Below are positions 22,982 to 33,773 of a stretch of 64,000 bases of DNA, piece by piece; the stretch's first letter is position 1, and every line of letters begins with the position of its first letter. Source of the stretch: Nissolia schottii (lineage: Eukaryota > Streptophyta > Magnoliopsida > Fabales > Fabaceae); the NCBI GenBank assembly GCA_003254905.1, contig QANU01083749.1, positions 163,797 to 227,796 on the forward strand, read 5' to 3'. The position numbers and the translations under genes are program-made. The notes beneath the pieces were generated by a model. It saw only the letters and a list, made by a program, of their open reading frames with translations, searched no databases and was not told the origin of the DNA.

Positions 22982-23476
22982 CTAAATGGCTAAGACTAGT
23001 CCCGGCAGCGACCGACGGTAGAGGTCACGAGGCTGGCTTCGCCACAGCGTCATCCTGTCCTGCCTTTCCACTTCCCAACCTGGTGGCCTCAAATCCCTCA
23101 CCACAAGCCATGTGTTAAAGTACTCCCTAAACTGAGTTATGAGGCCACTCTTCAGTGTCCAAACATGCACCCAATAGGCCTGCCCCTCCCACCCTTCGGC
23201 AATCACGCAGTCTCCGATGGCCGTCACACTCCTCGGCTCGAACCGGAACCCGTTGTTGTGAGGCTTCTCCCCTGTGAGCAGCCTCATCATGTGTTGGCTA
23301 TGTTGGGGGCCATGGAACCACCACTCAAGGTCACTTGCCACCAATTTGGACACCATGTCCATTTTCCCATGCCCCAACAGTGCCTTGTAGAGCACTTCAA
23401 CTGTTGCCTTGTTTTGAATCTCCAAATCCTGAAGTGCCTCTGGCACAAAAACAGATTCCATCTTGCCTGCTGCCAT
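22982..23476 (-). CDS. WI12/SAG20-type wound-induced protein, NTF2-like fold
   Basis: Single-exon gene of 164 aa. The family (WI12, Pfam Wun1/WI12, with Arabidopsis SAG20 as a member) consists of small proteins with a SnoaL/NTF2-like cone fold that respond to wounding, jasmonate or senescence; their biochemical activity is not settled. Visible family features are NKATVEVLYKALLGHGKMD, LEWWFHGPQHSQHMMRLLTGE (about residues 50-71), FRFEPRSVTAIGDCVIAEGWEG and the C-terminal YWVHVWTLKSGLITQFREYFNTWLVV. Length matches the family and the frame is clean. The first ATG is used; a TATA box sits 113 bases upstream. It has no obvious signal peptide or membrane segment, so a cytosolic/nuclear location is likely. 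Confidence 0.88.
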   Translation of the reverse strand: MAAGKMESVFVPEALQDLEIQNKATVEVLYKALLGHGKMDMVSKLVASDLEWWFHGPQHSQHMMRLLTGEKPHNNGFRFEPRSVTAIGDCVIAEGWEGQAYWVHVWTLKSGLITQFREYFNTWLVVRDLRPPGWEVERQDRMTLWRSQPRDLYRRSLPGLVLAI

Positions 23477-23588
23477 TGTTAATTTTTCTGAAATTTGGGC
23501 AGCTAGGCCTTTTGGTGTTTAGGAAGTGGTATGCTTTGGAGAAAAAACCACTAACTTGTGCACTTCATGAAAGGCTTGGTGCTGTGGC

Positions 23589-23596
23589 ATTTTATA
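23589..23596 (-). promoter_or_regulatory. TATA box of the WI12 gene
   Basis: The minus strand reads tataaaat, 113 bases before the ATG, preceded by G/C-containing sequence. This suits transcription starting near 23560. Confidence 0.6.
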
Positions 23597-23640
23597 GGCC
23601 TAAGTTTTGGTTCCTCATTAATTTTGAGAGAATATCTTAA

Positions 23641-26600
23641 TTAGTCTCTCAACTTTTTATAAGTATCCACATTGGTCTCTCAACAAAAAAAAAATCTCTT
23701 AATTGGTCTCTGAATATTTTAAACATTATCTTCATTATTCATTTTGTCTAAAATGTTCATGAACTAACGAGGGTAACGTTTGAAATATTTAGTAAATAAT
23801 CAAGGACATTTACGCATATTATTGGTTCAAGAAAGCATAGATGGTGGAGATTGATTGCATCATGAGGTGGGTTGGGAGGGGGGGGGGATTGGATGGCGTG
23901 GAGTAGCTCCTAGAAAATAGTGTGATTAATGCTGCATCTTTGAAATGACAAAATGTGTCACACCCAAATATACATACAATAATAAGGATAAGTTATTTCA
24001 GTTGTAATGCTTTATATGTGGAGTTAACTATGTGAACATGTAGATTCATGTGATAGAGCCAAAAGGCCCAAAACCAAATTTTGGGATCGCTCTAGAGGGA
24101 CTAATTCAGTTTGCCTTGTCATTAATTGTCGTGTTGAAGGCCTCATCCCATCATTTTGTCCAGCATAGGCAACTTGTAAGTTGAGTTAGTGACAAATGAT
24201 TTAGTATAATAATACTCGGGATTATAAATAGAAAAGGAATTTGATTTTAATATTGTAACTCTGTTAGGTGAGGAAGGTCTTAGATATTTACCATAATGTT
24301 GATAGAGTTTGTTTCATTCAATCGGAACAAAATCAGAAACGGAAAGTGTTCATCCATGGGGAACTTGATTAAACGTGACTAAAAACACCTATTTTTTTNA
24401 TAATTTATTATGATATATTAATTTTTTAGTTGATGTATAATAAGTTTTTTAGTTTGAATTTTATTTTTAATAAAACTAATAAAATCAAGGAAGTTTTTGG
24501 AACATTGAGTAAGTGGGAGAGAAAAAGGCGTAGACGTGAAGAGGTGAAGTATATAATATTGTATTTGTAAAATAAGAGCAAAAAATATTTTAGTTCTTAA
24601 AAGCCATAAACTCTAAGAGTAAACATATTATGAGATACCATAAAAAATGTAATAAATATCAGTAAAATAATTTTCAACTCAAAATTCAATAGGATATCTC
24701 TTTTTTTTTTACAACATTATTAAATTTAAAAATTCAAAATAAAAACTCAAAACTTCTCAAAATTTAACAAAATTTATTTCCTAGAACTTGGAACATGATA
24801 AATAATATATTTAATAATTTCTCAAATAGAAAGTCTCATTATATGTAGTACATAATTCAATAGTGACAATATATAACAAAATATTATGTACATACATACA
24901 TATGAATCAAAATTATTTTTATAATCACAAAATAAGTCGAACTCACAATTATAAAAAAGTGTCAAACAATAATAACATTATTTATCACAAATTACACTTT
25001 ATCAAAATTGGTCCTCAAAGGCAAGCTCACAATTATAAAAAATGTCCCACAATAATTTCAGATTTTTCAAATAACAAATATTGTGCAATATTTAACAATA
25101 AAAATATTTATAATTACAAAGCACGTAAAGGGGATCAAAATTATTTTAATAACAAAAAAATACATTAATTATGAGAGTGTTCAAAATATTTTTCCCCAGT
25201 AATATTACGAACATGCATAATAATCAACCAAAACTCATGATCCTTGACTCATTAGAATGACTGCTATTTCATGGAATCTATAATATACCAAATGACTCAA
25301 TGCATAACAATGACAATAATAAACCCCCAATATATGTCAATTTGAAGCACATCCGCGTAATAAGAAAAACGATCCCAAATTAGAATCATTAGGGTTAAGG
25401 ACACCACATAATTTTGGATTTCTCGTAAATAAAATGTCCAATCTCATAAGATAACAATATCACATGCATAATAAGAAAGTAAATTGGCTCAGATTGCAAT
25501 TGAAGAAAATTTTAGAGTCAGATAGGATAATTTATGTACTGTAAAATTTTCATGAACAATTTTAATAAATCCAATAACAATATGGCAACTCTATTATGAC
25601 AAGCTCAAATAAAAAAAAATGATAATCAAACTCACTAATGAGCGGTGTTTACAATAATAAGTTCAATAATAATAATGATAAAAAATAATTAGACTTAAAC
25701 AAAATGTTATAACTACTTTGCCACATAATTAATCTGAGTTCTAAACTAACTTATGTTAGGCTACACAAAATTTTCAACACTTCCGTTCAATCAAAGTTAC
25801 TCTTTATTTCAACTCATGTCGAATGCTTTCATGTTGTGCATATTCTAGGTTTTGAGTCCTTATTCGTTTAAACCATATTTTTTAACACAGTTGTTATTAA
25901 TTTAAAACTCACTCATAAAGAGAATTACGTTCAATTCTTCAAATTGAGATTGTGAACCACATTTTTATGGTTAAAGGTCGTTAATCTGTTGTTGGCCATA
26001 AATCTCATAAATTGATAAATTTTTAGAACTAACATAGTGATCATGATATTGTCTGACGATAAATTTTTTATGTGATGTTGTAATTTTAAGTATGAGTATT
26101 TTACCTTAGTTAAATTTGATTTAAATTTCTTCGTATTTTGAGCTTCCTTCACCCTCTTATTGTTATTTTTTTTTTTGTGCAGTCAACAGTACCCAATTTT
26201 TTTTTTTTGTATGCAGTAGAAATATACACCCCTTACCACTTTAAGGCTACATTTTTTTTTTATAATAATAAGCTTGCCGATTTTATTCATTGATTATAAA
26301 TCTAAAATGTTTTTGTATTCACATTTACAGCCATTGTTATTTTTTTTTTACACCATACGTGTCATCTTACTGATTTCAATCCTACTCGAGGCTGTACATA
26401 TATGTGCCCACTGTTGCATAAAATAACTTCTTTTTTGCAATTTTTGTTTTGTAAATTGCATAAAATAACTTTGATGGTATGTCAACCATTTTCTACAACT
26501 TGAGATGCGGATTATTCCTCCGCCGGCTTATCGAAATACTTGCTTTATGTTGTTTCAAAAAAAAAAAGAAAAGAATTCTTGTTATATGTGTCTAAAATTA

Positions 26601-27102
26601 AGTTAAGCAATTAAACTCCAAAACTATTATGATCTTCTCACGAAAATAACTTGTTTTAAGTTTTGGTTTAGTATTTTAAATTTTATATGATCCAAATATA
26701 TCTCATATTTAATGCCACAAGTATAATTTTCATTTTTTTGAAAAAGAAAAGTCTTGGTAAATTAATATCATGCAGACATGCCATGCACTTAAATTAACAT
26801 CATTTGCTCCATCTGCATTTTCATCCTGGCACCACTCTTTCTCTATTAGCACTATACCGGTCCTAAAATGTGGATATGCCCCTACAATTGGCAAAACGAT
26901 CTCCATTTACAATAACTACAACTCCTGATTTGACGATATAAGTAGTACCATAATTAGTAGTATCCACCATGATCATGACACACACTGAGCCTTGCTTGTC
27001 ACATTTAATTGGTTCAATCATAATTAGTAGGGTCACTTTGGATGGTTGACACCTGTTGACATTTGACACTTTATCTAACAAAAGTATTAATAATTTATAT
27101 TT
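23641..27102. other. Gene-free A+T-rich region
   Basis: Long A+T-rich tracts (very marked at 24400-26200), poly-T runs and an ambiguous base at 24399. Open frames such as 24863-25168 are Asn/Lys/Ile-rich, as expected from composition alone. I see no gene or bounded element. Confidence 0.6.
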
Positions 27103-27113
27103 ATATTATCACT

Positions 27114-27243
27114 TTAAAATCAACGGGAGTTGGTCCAAGTAATAAGCGACTTAGTATCGTTACAATTATCTCGTGCATGATCCGGGTCGACCTGGATTAA
27201 TAAAGATTAAGCTTTGAATACCGGACAGACAATCTAAAAAAAA
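27114..27243 (+). mobile_element. SINE (family shared with 40084-40246)
   Basis: The 3' half (ccgggtcgacctggattaat...gaataccggacagacaatct followed by an A-run) matches the SINE at 40084-40246 in the opposite orientation. It is flanked by 11-bp direct repeats atattatcact (27103-27113 and 27244-27254), as expected for LINE-driven target-primed insertion. The middle, box-B-containing part is shortened relative to the other copy. Confidence 0.7.
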
Positions 27244-27882
27244 ATATTATCACTCAAAAAATACTGTGACATCTTAAATGATCTGAAATAAAACATATAA
27301 AATGTTTTTTTTTTTTGCAAGTTTTATTAATTTTCTATTTTAAATCTCTTCTCTAACTTTTTTTTATTATTAATTTTTCAGATTCTTTTTTTAGTTTTAA
27401 GTGAATCGTGACCAGATTTAGTGCCTTTGAGCATTCGCAGATACAGAAACTCAACCCCCTTCACCTTCTACTAATTGGACGAAGACAACGTCTTCATTTC
27501 CTTCCTCATAAAATTAGCGTAAGAAAGGACCAGGAATCAGTGGACTACACTTCTTCTCTTCCAATAGTGGCAGTGCGCACCACATAAGTAGTGACTCAGG
27601 ATGTATGGGGGGAAACCATGAACTCTACGTACTAGTGGTGCGTGAAAGGAGAAGCATAGGCCGAGTCGGGTTAGATTTTGGCTTAAATAAGCCTAACATG
27701 TTTATGAACCATTTGACGTGAGCTTAGGGGTTTGTGATCCCTCATAGGCTTGTTTTAAAGATTTGCAGACCTTTCTAAAAGTTAGGCTTGACTCAAAAAT
27801 CTATTTAAAGGCCTATTTAAAGGAAAAGAAAGCTAAAATATTACATCCTTAGGTGAACAACACCAAAGACATTAGTAAGAAG

Positions 27883-30370
27883 CATTACAAGAATTTTATG
27901 ATTCGCTAATTTGTCGCTAATCTCTCACTAAATGAATTAGTAAGGGATCAACGATGACTTAATGACTATTTTTGTCGTCCCTGTTTTCAAGTCGTTGATT
28001 AGCTTGAAAAAAATGTGGTCTCTAATCCTATCTAATTTGTTTTAGTGACAGAACCACTGATCATGATTCTGTTGCCAATCTGTAACTATTTTATGATGAA
28101 AATGGTTTCTTCAATTGTTGCAAATTAGTGAAAATATTTATAGTATCTAATTTCTCGCCTCATTCATCGCAAATTCGTAGCTATTTTATGATGAAAATAG
28201 TTTCTTAAATCATCACAAATTAATAAGAAATTGTGTCATAACTAATCCCTCCTAGATTCCTCGCAAATTACGACAAAAACTAGTGAACTAGACAAGCTAA
28301 AAATCTGTTCAAAGAGATAATCGATTTACTTTAAAATCTATTTTTTTTAAAAAATTAGAAATATTTAGTTGAAAAAAATTTAAATTTTGTGGATCATGGT
28401 ATTTACAATTTACCTTGCAAGCCCTTTAGGCTCAAAAACTCGTTCAATAAACCATTGATGTATTGTTACTTTTATAAGAAAACAATTGGCGTCTGCTCAA
28501 TGCATTAGTAAATGTGAGACTTTAGTAAACTAAAATGGGAGTGAAGGATTAGTGAGGGATTTAACCCTTACTAAAATGGGAGTGCAGAATTTAGTTTAGA
28601 TTGAGAGTTTAGTGATGAATTAGAGAGGACACATGCTCTCACTAAATTACGTTGAGAGTTTACAAGGGAACAACCTCTTGCTAAAAAAAAGTGAAATGTT
28701 AAAAGTTTAGTGGCGAATCAACAAGAGGTTTATCCCTCACTAAAAGAAGAGTGAAGGATTTAGTTTAGATTGTGAGTTTAGTGAGGGATTAACGATGGCA
28801 TATTCTCTCGCTAAATTATGTAGAGAGGTTGCAAGGGAACAATCACTCGCTAAAAAATAGTAATGCTAGGTGTACGATTGAAAATGTCCAACATATAGCC
28901 AACGTATAGCTACATATGCTATATGTAGATATACAAACACGAACAAAAGCATTTTAAAATAGAAACACAAACTTCATAAAACAAGATCTGCACCGCAATG
29001 AATAGCAAAAAGTAAGCTACACTCTCTCTTCTGCTCCATACTCACACTCTAAGCGTGTGCACTCACTCTTTATCGATCATACATAGACATTTCAAAATAG
29101 AGACACACACTTTTGAACAAGCAGAAACAAAGAATAAGACAAAAATGAAAACAAAAACAAAGAAGAAGAAGAAGAAGGATTTGATGCTCACATACACAAA
29201 TTTTTGAAGAAGAAGAACCAAAAATAAAAAGTAAGATGGAAATGAAAATGAAAACTTTGGTGTCCATAACATCTTATGAAAAAAACAAAAATGAAACAAA
29301 AGGCGGCGAAAATGAATAAGAATGAAACGAAAAAGAACAAAGAATTGGAGATTTGAGATGGAAAAAGGAAAAAAAAAATTCTATGTTTAGGGTTTACAAA
29401 TGAAATAAAAGAGATGGCAATGGAGATTGTGATAGAAAACCTTAATTTTATGACCCTAAGATTATTTATGTTAAATCAATAAGAAGAATAAATCATAGTT
29501 GTGCAGAAGCGTGCCTAAATCCATAAGATCAATTGACGTTTGAATGTGTGATTCTTGATTTTTCTCAACCAAAATCTCTGAATCCTTATTAGGGCTTGAG
29601 TACAGTTCCTTTGATGGGGAAGTAGGCTGTAAATTGATTTTAGTTTATTGGGGACCAAAACCCTCCTTACCTATTTATAATTGGCAGTGATTCCCATAAA
29701 ACCCTAAAACCCAACAAAAATAGGTAGGGTGAATATTACCTGTTTCGATTTCAAACCAATAAAGTAGTTTAACTTATTTCTTTATTTAATTTTGTTAAAC
29801 ATTAATGAGACCAACATAATATAAGGCAAAAAAATAGATGATATGATTATATTCATAATTATATATATATATATATATCCCACAAAAATATATTAAGGAA
29901 ATATAATTTCTTAAAAGGTTGCATACTGAAAAAGTGAGAAAAAAATAAAGCGAAAGTGGGGGAGAATAGAGAAAAGAAAAAAGAATAAAAATTGAAGAAG
30001 AGAGACACGTGAGGGAGAGTGGGGGAGAGAAGAGAGAAAATGAATTTTAAATGAAGTTGAATACAATGGACTACATTTCAGTCGTACACAAGGTATTATT
30101 GGCTAAAAAGGTGAAATATTTAAAGTTTAGCGAGGGATCAGCGAGAGATTCATCGATCCCTCACTAAAAGGGTAGTGGTGATTTAGTTAATCTCTCGCTA
30201 AAAGGATAGGGAATGATTTAGTTTAAATTGAGAGTTGAGCGAGTGAATATTGAGAGCATATTTTCTCGCTAATTACGTTGAGTCTCTGTGAAAGATTAAG
30301 GAGGGAACAAGCCTTCATTGCAATGTTAAAAGTTTTATATCTTAACTGATCCATCAATATGATTGTAGTG
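27883..30370. mobile_element. CACTA-like element, diverged, with a nested insertion
   Basis: The left end reads cattacaagaatttt (from CACTACAAGAAAA) and the right end ...gattgtagtg (30361-30370). Subterminal repeats of the type gcgagggatca / ctcactaaa recur at 27900-27960, 28540-28860 and 30120-30290 in both orientations, as in En/Spm-CACTA elements. It carries no transposase. Ends are mutated and the 3-bp target duplication is unclear, so the borders are approximate. It is interrupted by the 28857-30101 insertion. Confidence 0.5.
28857..30101. mobile_element. 1.25-kb insertion nested in the CACTA-like element
   Basis: An 8-bp direct repeat gctaaaaa (28849-28856 and 30102-30109) brackets it. 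The ends are imperfect inverted repeats: taatgctaggtgtacgattg on the left, with the complement of cagtcgtacacaaggtatta on the right. The inside holds AAG-rich and AT repeats but no coding sequence. The duplication size would fit a hAT-like element, but the low-complexity target makes this tentative. Confidence 0.45.
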
Positions 30371-32082
30371 GAGGAGCCCATCCATAGGTTTGAATCTGTT
30401 TACACTCCAGACAATCCGATCTCTGTATTTCCTTAGGAATAAACATAAAATTGATAGAGGACAATGACTCATTTTTCATTCTACATATACATGCAAGTGC
30501 AACCCTGCTACAGTTGGATCCAACTACGCATATTAGCTAGCATATAGAAGCCCCTCGTGTACTTGGATTTGGACATTCTCCTACTCAATAATCAGCATAG
30601 GCATAGCCCACATATACAGTGAAATTCAATTGACCAAAAAGCAATGCTTCTAAAACTCGTGGATGAGAATTAAGGAACAATCCACTCTAGCGTCCTAGCC
30701 AGCAATCTCTGAGTGTATTAATTTTCTTTTGGTCATACTAAGTTATATTATTGATAAGAATATGGAAATTCAATTGATTTCGACATGCATTAATTGTTGG
30801 CCATGGGTATCTGCCTCCTAGCTCCATTATTTGGTCATCAAACCTTAGTTAAATCACTGATTGAGACTATATTGTTTGGAGAAGGATCAATCCAGTGACA
30901 TGATTGTACACAAATGATGCCACTTTAATTAATATCAAGATCATGGCGTATTTGTCTCATCTAATCAGTTTTTCGCTCATGCTTTCGATCTTATGATTTG
31001 AATTCAATTTTTAAATTCTTCTTTTAGTGTAAATTATAAGTATTACTGTAAGTGTTTGATGAATTCAGAGGCATGTCTTGATTAAACAAGTCTTTCTCTC
31101 AACCTTAATTTTTTTTTTTTTTTGTACCTTAATAAAATCATTCAAAAACAAATTTTTTTATTAAATAATCTTCTTTAATTAATGTTAACTCTAAGTTAAT
31201 GTGTTGAACGAATTGCACAGTTGAAAATCACTTTTCACTTTTCATTGTTTTAATAGGAATACAAAGATTTTAATTTCAGTCTCATCCATAGATTTCAAAT
31301 GAATCACTTAGGTGGAGCCCAGTGTGTGGTGCTGGTGCACCATACTTAATTACCTTGGTACATAGCAAAAATGTTCAATACATTGACATAACTTGTTACA
31401 TGTATAGAGAGTAATACAGGATTAATTAATTTTAATCAATTAGTTTGTTGGACTTTAGTCCTTACTAGTATTGCGATGCTCAAAATTTTTATATTGCAAA
31501 CATAAATTTTTTATATATAATATTTGATTATATATATAAAATATAATACCAATAAAAATAAATAAACAATAGGTTAATATATGATTTACTAATTACTATA
31601 TAATTATGCAAATATACTTAAAAAAATTTATATATATAGGTTAGCAATTGAGCCTATATCTAGTGGTTATTTTTGCATCTCATTAAGTTGATAGTCTAAG
31701 TTTAACTTTCATCCCCCCCCCCTCACTTGCCATAGTCAATAAAAAAGGATTTATATAAATTAGAATTATAATAACAAAATTCCAATGTTTCTCATATGAG
31801 TCCGAAAAGAAACAACATATATGCAAAAGTAAAATTTAATGCTCAAGAATAATTGCATTACATTGTAAATGATGCATGTAAAATTCAACTTTGAAAAATT
31901 ATACACCAATCTCCCATGAGATTTAATAAATTACACTTGGCCTCCTATATTTATAAAATTGTCTTAGGAGATCCCTAAATTTTACAAAATAAAAATTGAT
32001 TTGACATTGTCATATATGATGTTAGTTTTAATCTCCAAAAAAAGGTAAACATGTAAAAATAAAATTTAATGCTAAAAAATGA
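30371..32082. other. Gene-free spacer
   Basis: A+T-rich and without a supported gene. At about 31640-31725, gagcctatatctagtggtta...gatagtctaagtttaactttc followed by a C-run resembles a degraded tRNA-like SINE head; this is weak. Confidence 0.5.
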
Positions 32083-32085
32083 TAA

Positions 32086-33770
32086 CACTAATAAAAAAGC
32101 ACTCAATAACGACAAAATTATCGACATAATATTTTTGCCATTTGCTATCGATGAATTATTTTCACAGAAATTTCAAAAACAGTTCAATAGATTGTATCGA
32201 CAAAAATTATCAACAAATTTAGGAATCCGTCAAGTGCGTCAAAAAATCCTCTCACCGTTTTGCACCAAAGAGTTTATCGACATATTCTGCCAGCAATGAT
32301 GTTAATATTGTTTTAATTATTTTTATGTAGACACTGGCATAATTTTTGGCTGGCATTTGAATTACGTTTTGGAAAAGTTATTATTGTGTTCTTGAAACGC
32401 AACATTCAATCAATGTGCCTACGAACCAAAAAAGTCGTCAGTCAAGGTGGAATTCCGAGAATTCCTTGGTATTGCCACATTCTTGGAACGCGATGTTTAA
32501 TTAATATATATATATACACACACACACACTGACAGATAATTTTGTTAATTAACTTAGCATTTATAGGATCAAACTTAGTTGCACATCTCTCTCACACTAT
32601 CCTCTTCCTCTCTTCCCCATCATGCTCCCTCCTCTACCACCATCATGCATACACCACACCGGCATTGTGCCCCCACCATTGTCCCACCTTTGCCACCACC
32701 ACAATCCTCTGCCACTGTCGCGGCCACCAACGTCTCCTGTCCCACCATTGCGCACCTCCACCGCCATTGTATTCCTCTTATTTATCATTGTTGTTATTTT
32801 TTTAGATATGTTGTAATATTTTTTATCTGTGATTATTATCTTGATTTGGGGGTTAGGGTTGGATAATATGTGGGCTAGGGTTTTGATTTGAGGGCTATGA
32901 TTTGGATTTGTGTACTAAGGTTTTGTTTTTTTTTTTTCCTTTTTTTTAAATATGGAGAAAAGTGAAAATCCAACCGGACTTCAACAAGTTATGAACAAGC
33001 TACCACTGAATGACCCACCACCATTTCATGTTGATGAGTTTGACATAATGGTGGAAGATTTGGAAAATCATATTGCTCGCCTGGAAATAGGGCATGCTCA
33101 AGCTCTGGCGTAAATGGATAATCCTCAAGTGCAATGAGAGAATCGTCCACCGCCAGAGAATGACAATTAGTCATCAACTTAGATTTTAGGGGTTCTATGG
33201 TTGTTACTCAGGTTCATCCTACTGATGTGGTTGATAATTCTCTTCTACTAGTAGATGATCAAGCCAATTTTATCTAGGTTTTTTAATTAGGATACATAAT
33301 CTAGGGTATAGAACCCACTTCCAACAATTATGATCAAGTCAATTTAGGGTTTAGAGATTATAGTATAGAGAATGTTATGTAAGAAGCTAGGTAAGAAATA
33401 TGAATAATATTTATTTTGAGTTATTAATAAAGTTCATAATAATTTTTGTCATTTATAATGTAATTGCATTAATAGTTTAGACTATAAAATTAATAGTCTT
33501 TTTTATAAAATAAAAAAAAAAATTGCTTCTCCGACCAAAACTTTTGTCAATTAGTGTCTCAAATGCAACATTCATGTTAGGCATTTCTGAAGTATTTTTT
33601 TGTCAATAAAATAGGCGAAAGATTTTGGAATACGTCGATAACATCTACCAACCAAAATATTACCAATGTATTTTGGATGTCAGTAAACCTGTTGGTATCT
33701 CTGGAAAGCGTCAGTAATATAAATAAATACATTAGTAATTCTGTCAAAAATGAGAATTTTTCTAGTAGTA
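32086..33770. mobile_element. 1.69-kb non-autonomous CACTA-type element
   Basis: It starts CACTAATAAAAAAGCAC and ends ...tgagaatttttctagtagta, whose complement is close to the CACTA terminus (TACTACTAGAAAAA, first base mutated). It is flanked by the 3-bp target duplication taa (32083-32085 and 33771-33773), as this superfamily requires. Subterminal motifs such as gtcgataa/atcgaca occur near both ends. The interior has a C-rich tract (32600-32780) and a short open frame but no transposase. Confidence 0.75.
32952..33113 (+). CDS. 53-codon open frame inside the CACTA-type element
   Basis: Starts MEKSENPTGLQQVMNKL and contains DEFDIMVEDLENHIARLEIG, which looks amphipathic and coiled-coil-like. 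It could be a captured fragment or relic of an element gene. No family is recognised and there is no evidence of expression. Confidence 0.2.
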   Translation: MEKSENPTGLQQVMNKLPLNDPPPFHVDEFDIMVEDLENHIARLEIGHAQALA

Positions 33771-33773
33771 TAA

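Noticed and set aside
23165..23640. Plus-strand frames of about 100 codons
   Set aside because: Antisense shadows of the WI12 gene.
24863..25168. 101-codon Asn/Lys/Ile/Tyr-rich frame
   Set aside because: Composition mirrors the A+T-rich DNA; no motif, start context or intron structure.
32542..32866. His/Pro/Ser-rich open frames of up to 95 codons
   Set aside because: They arise from a low-complexity C-rich tract inside the CACTA-type element and occur in several frames on both strands.
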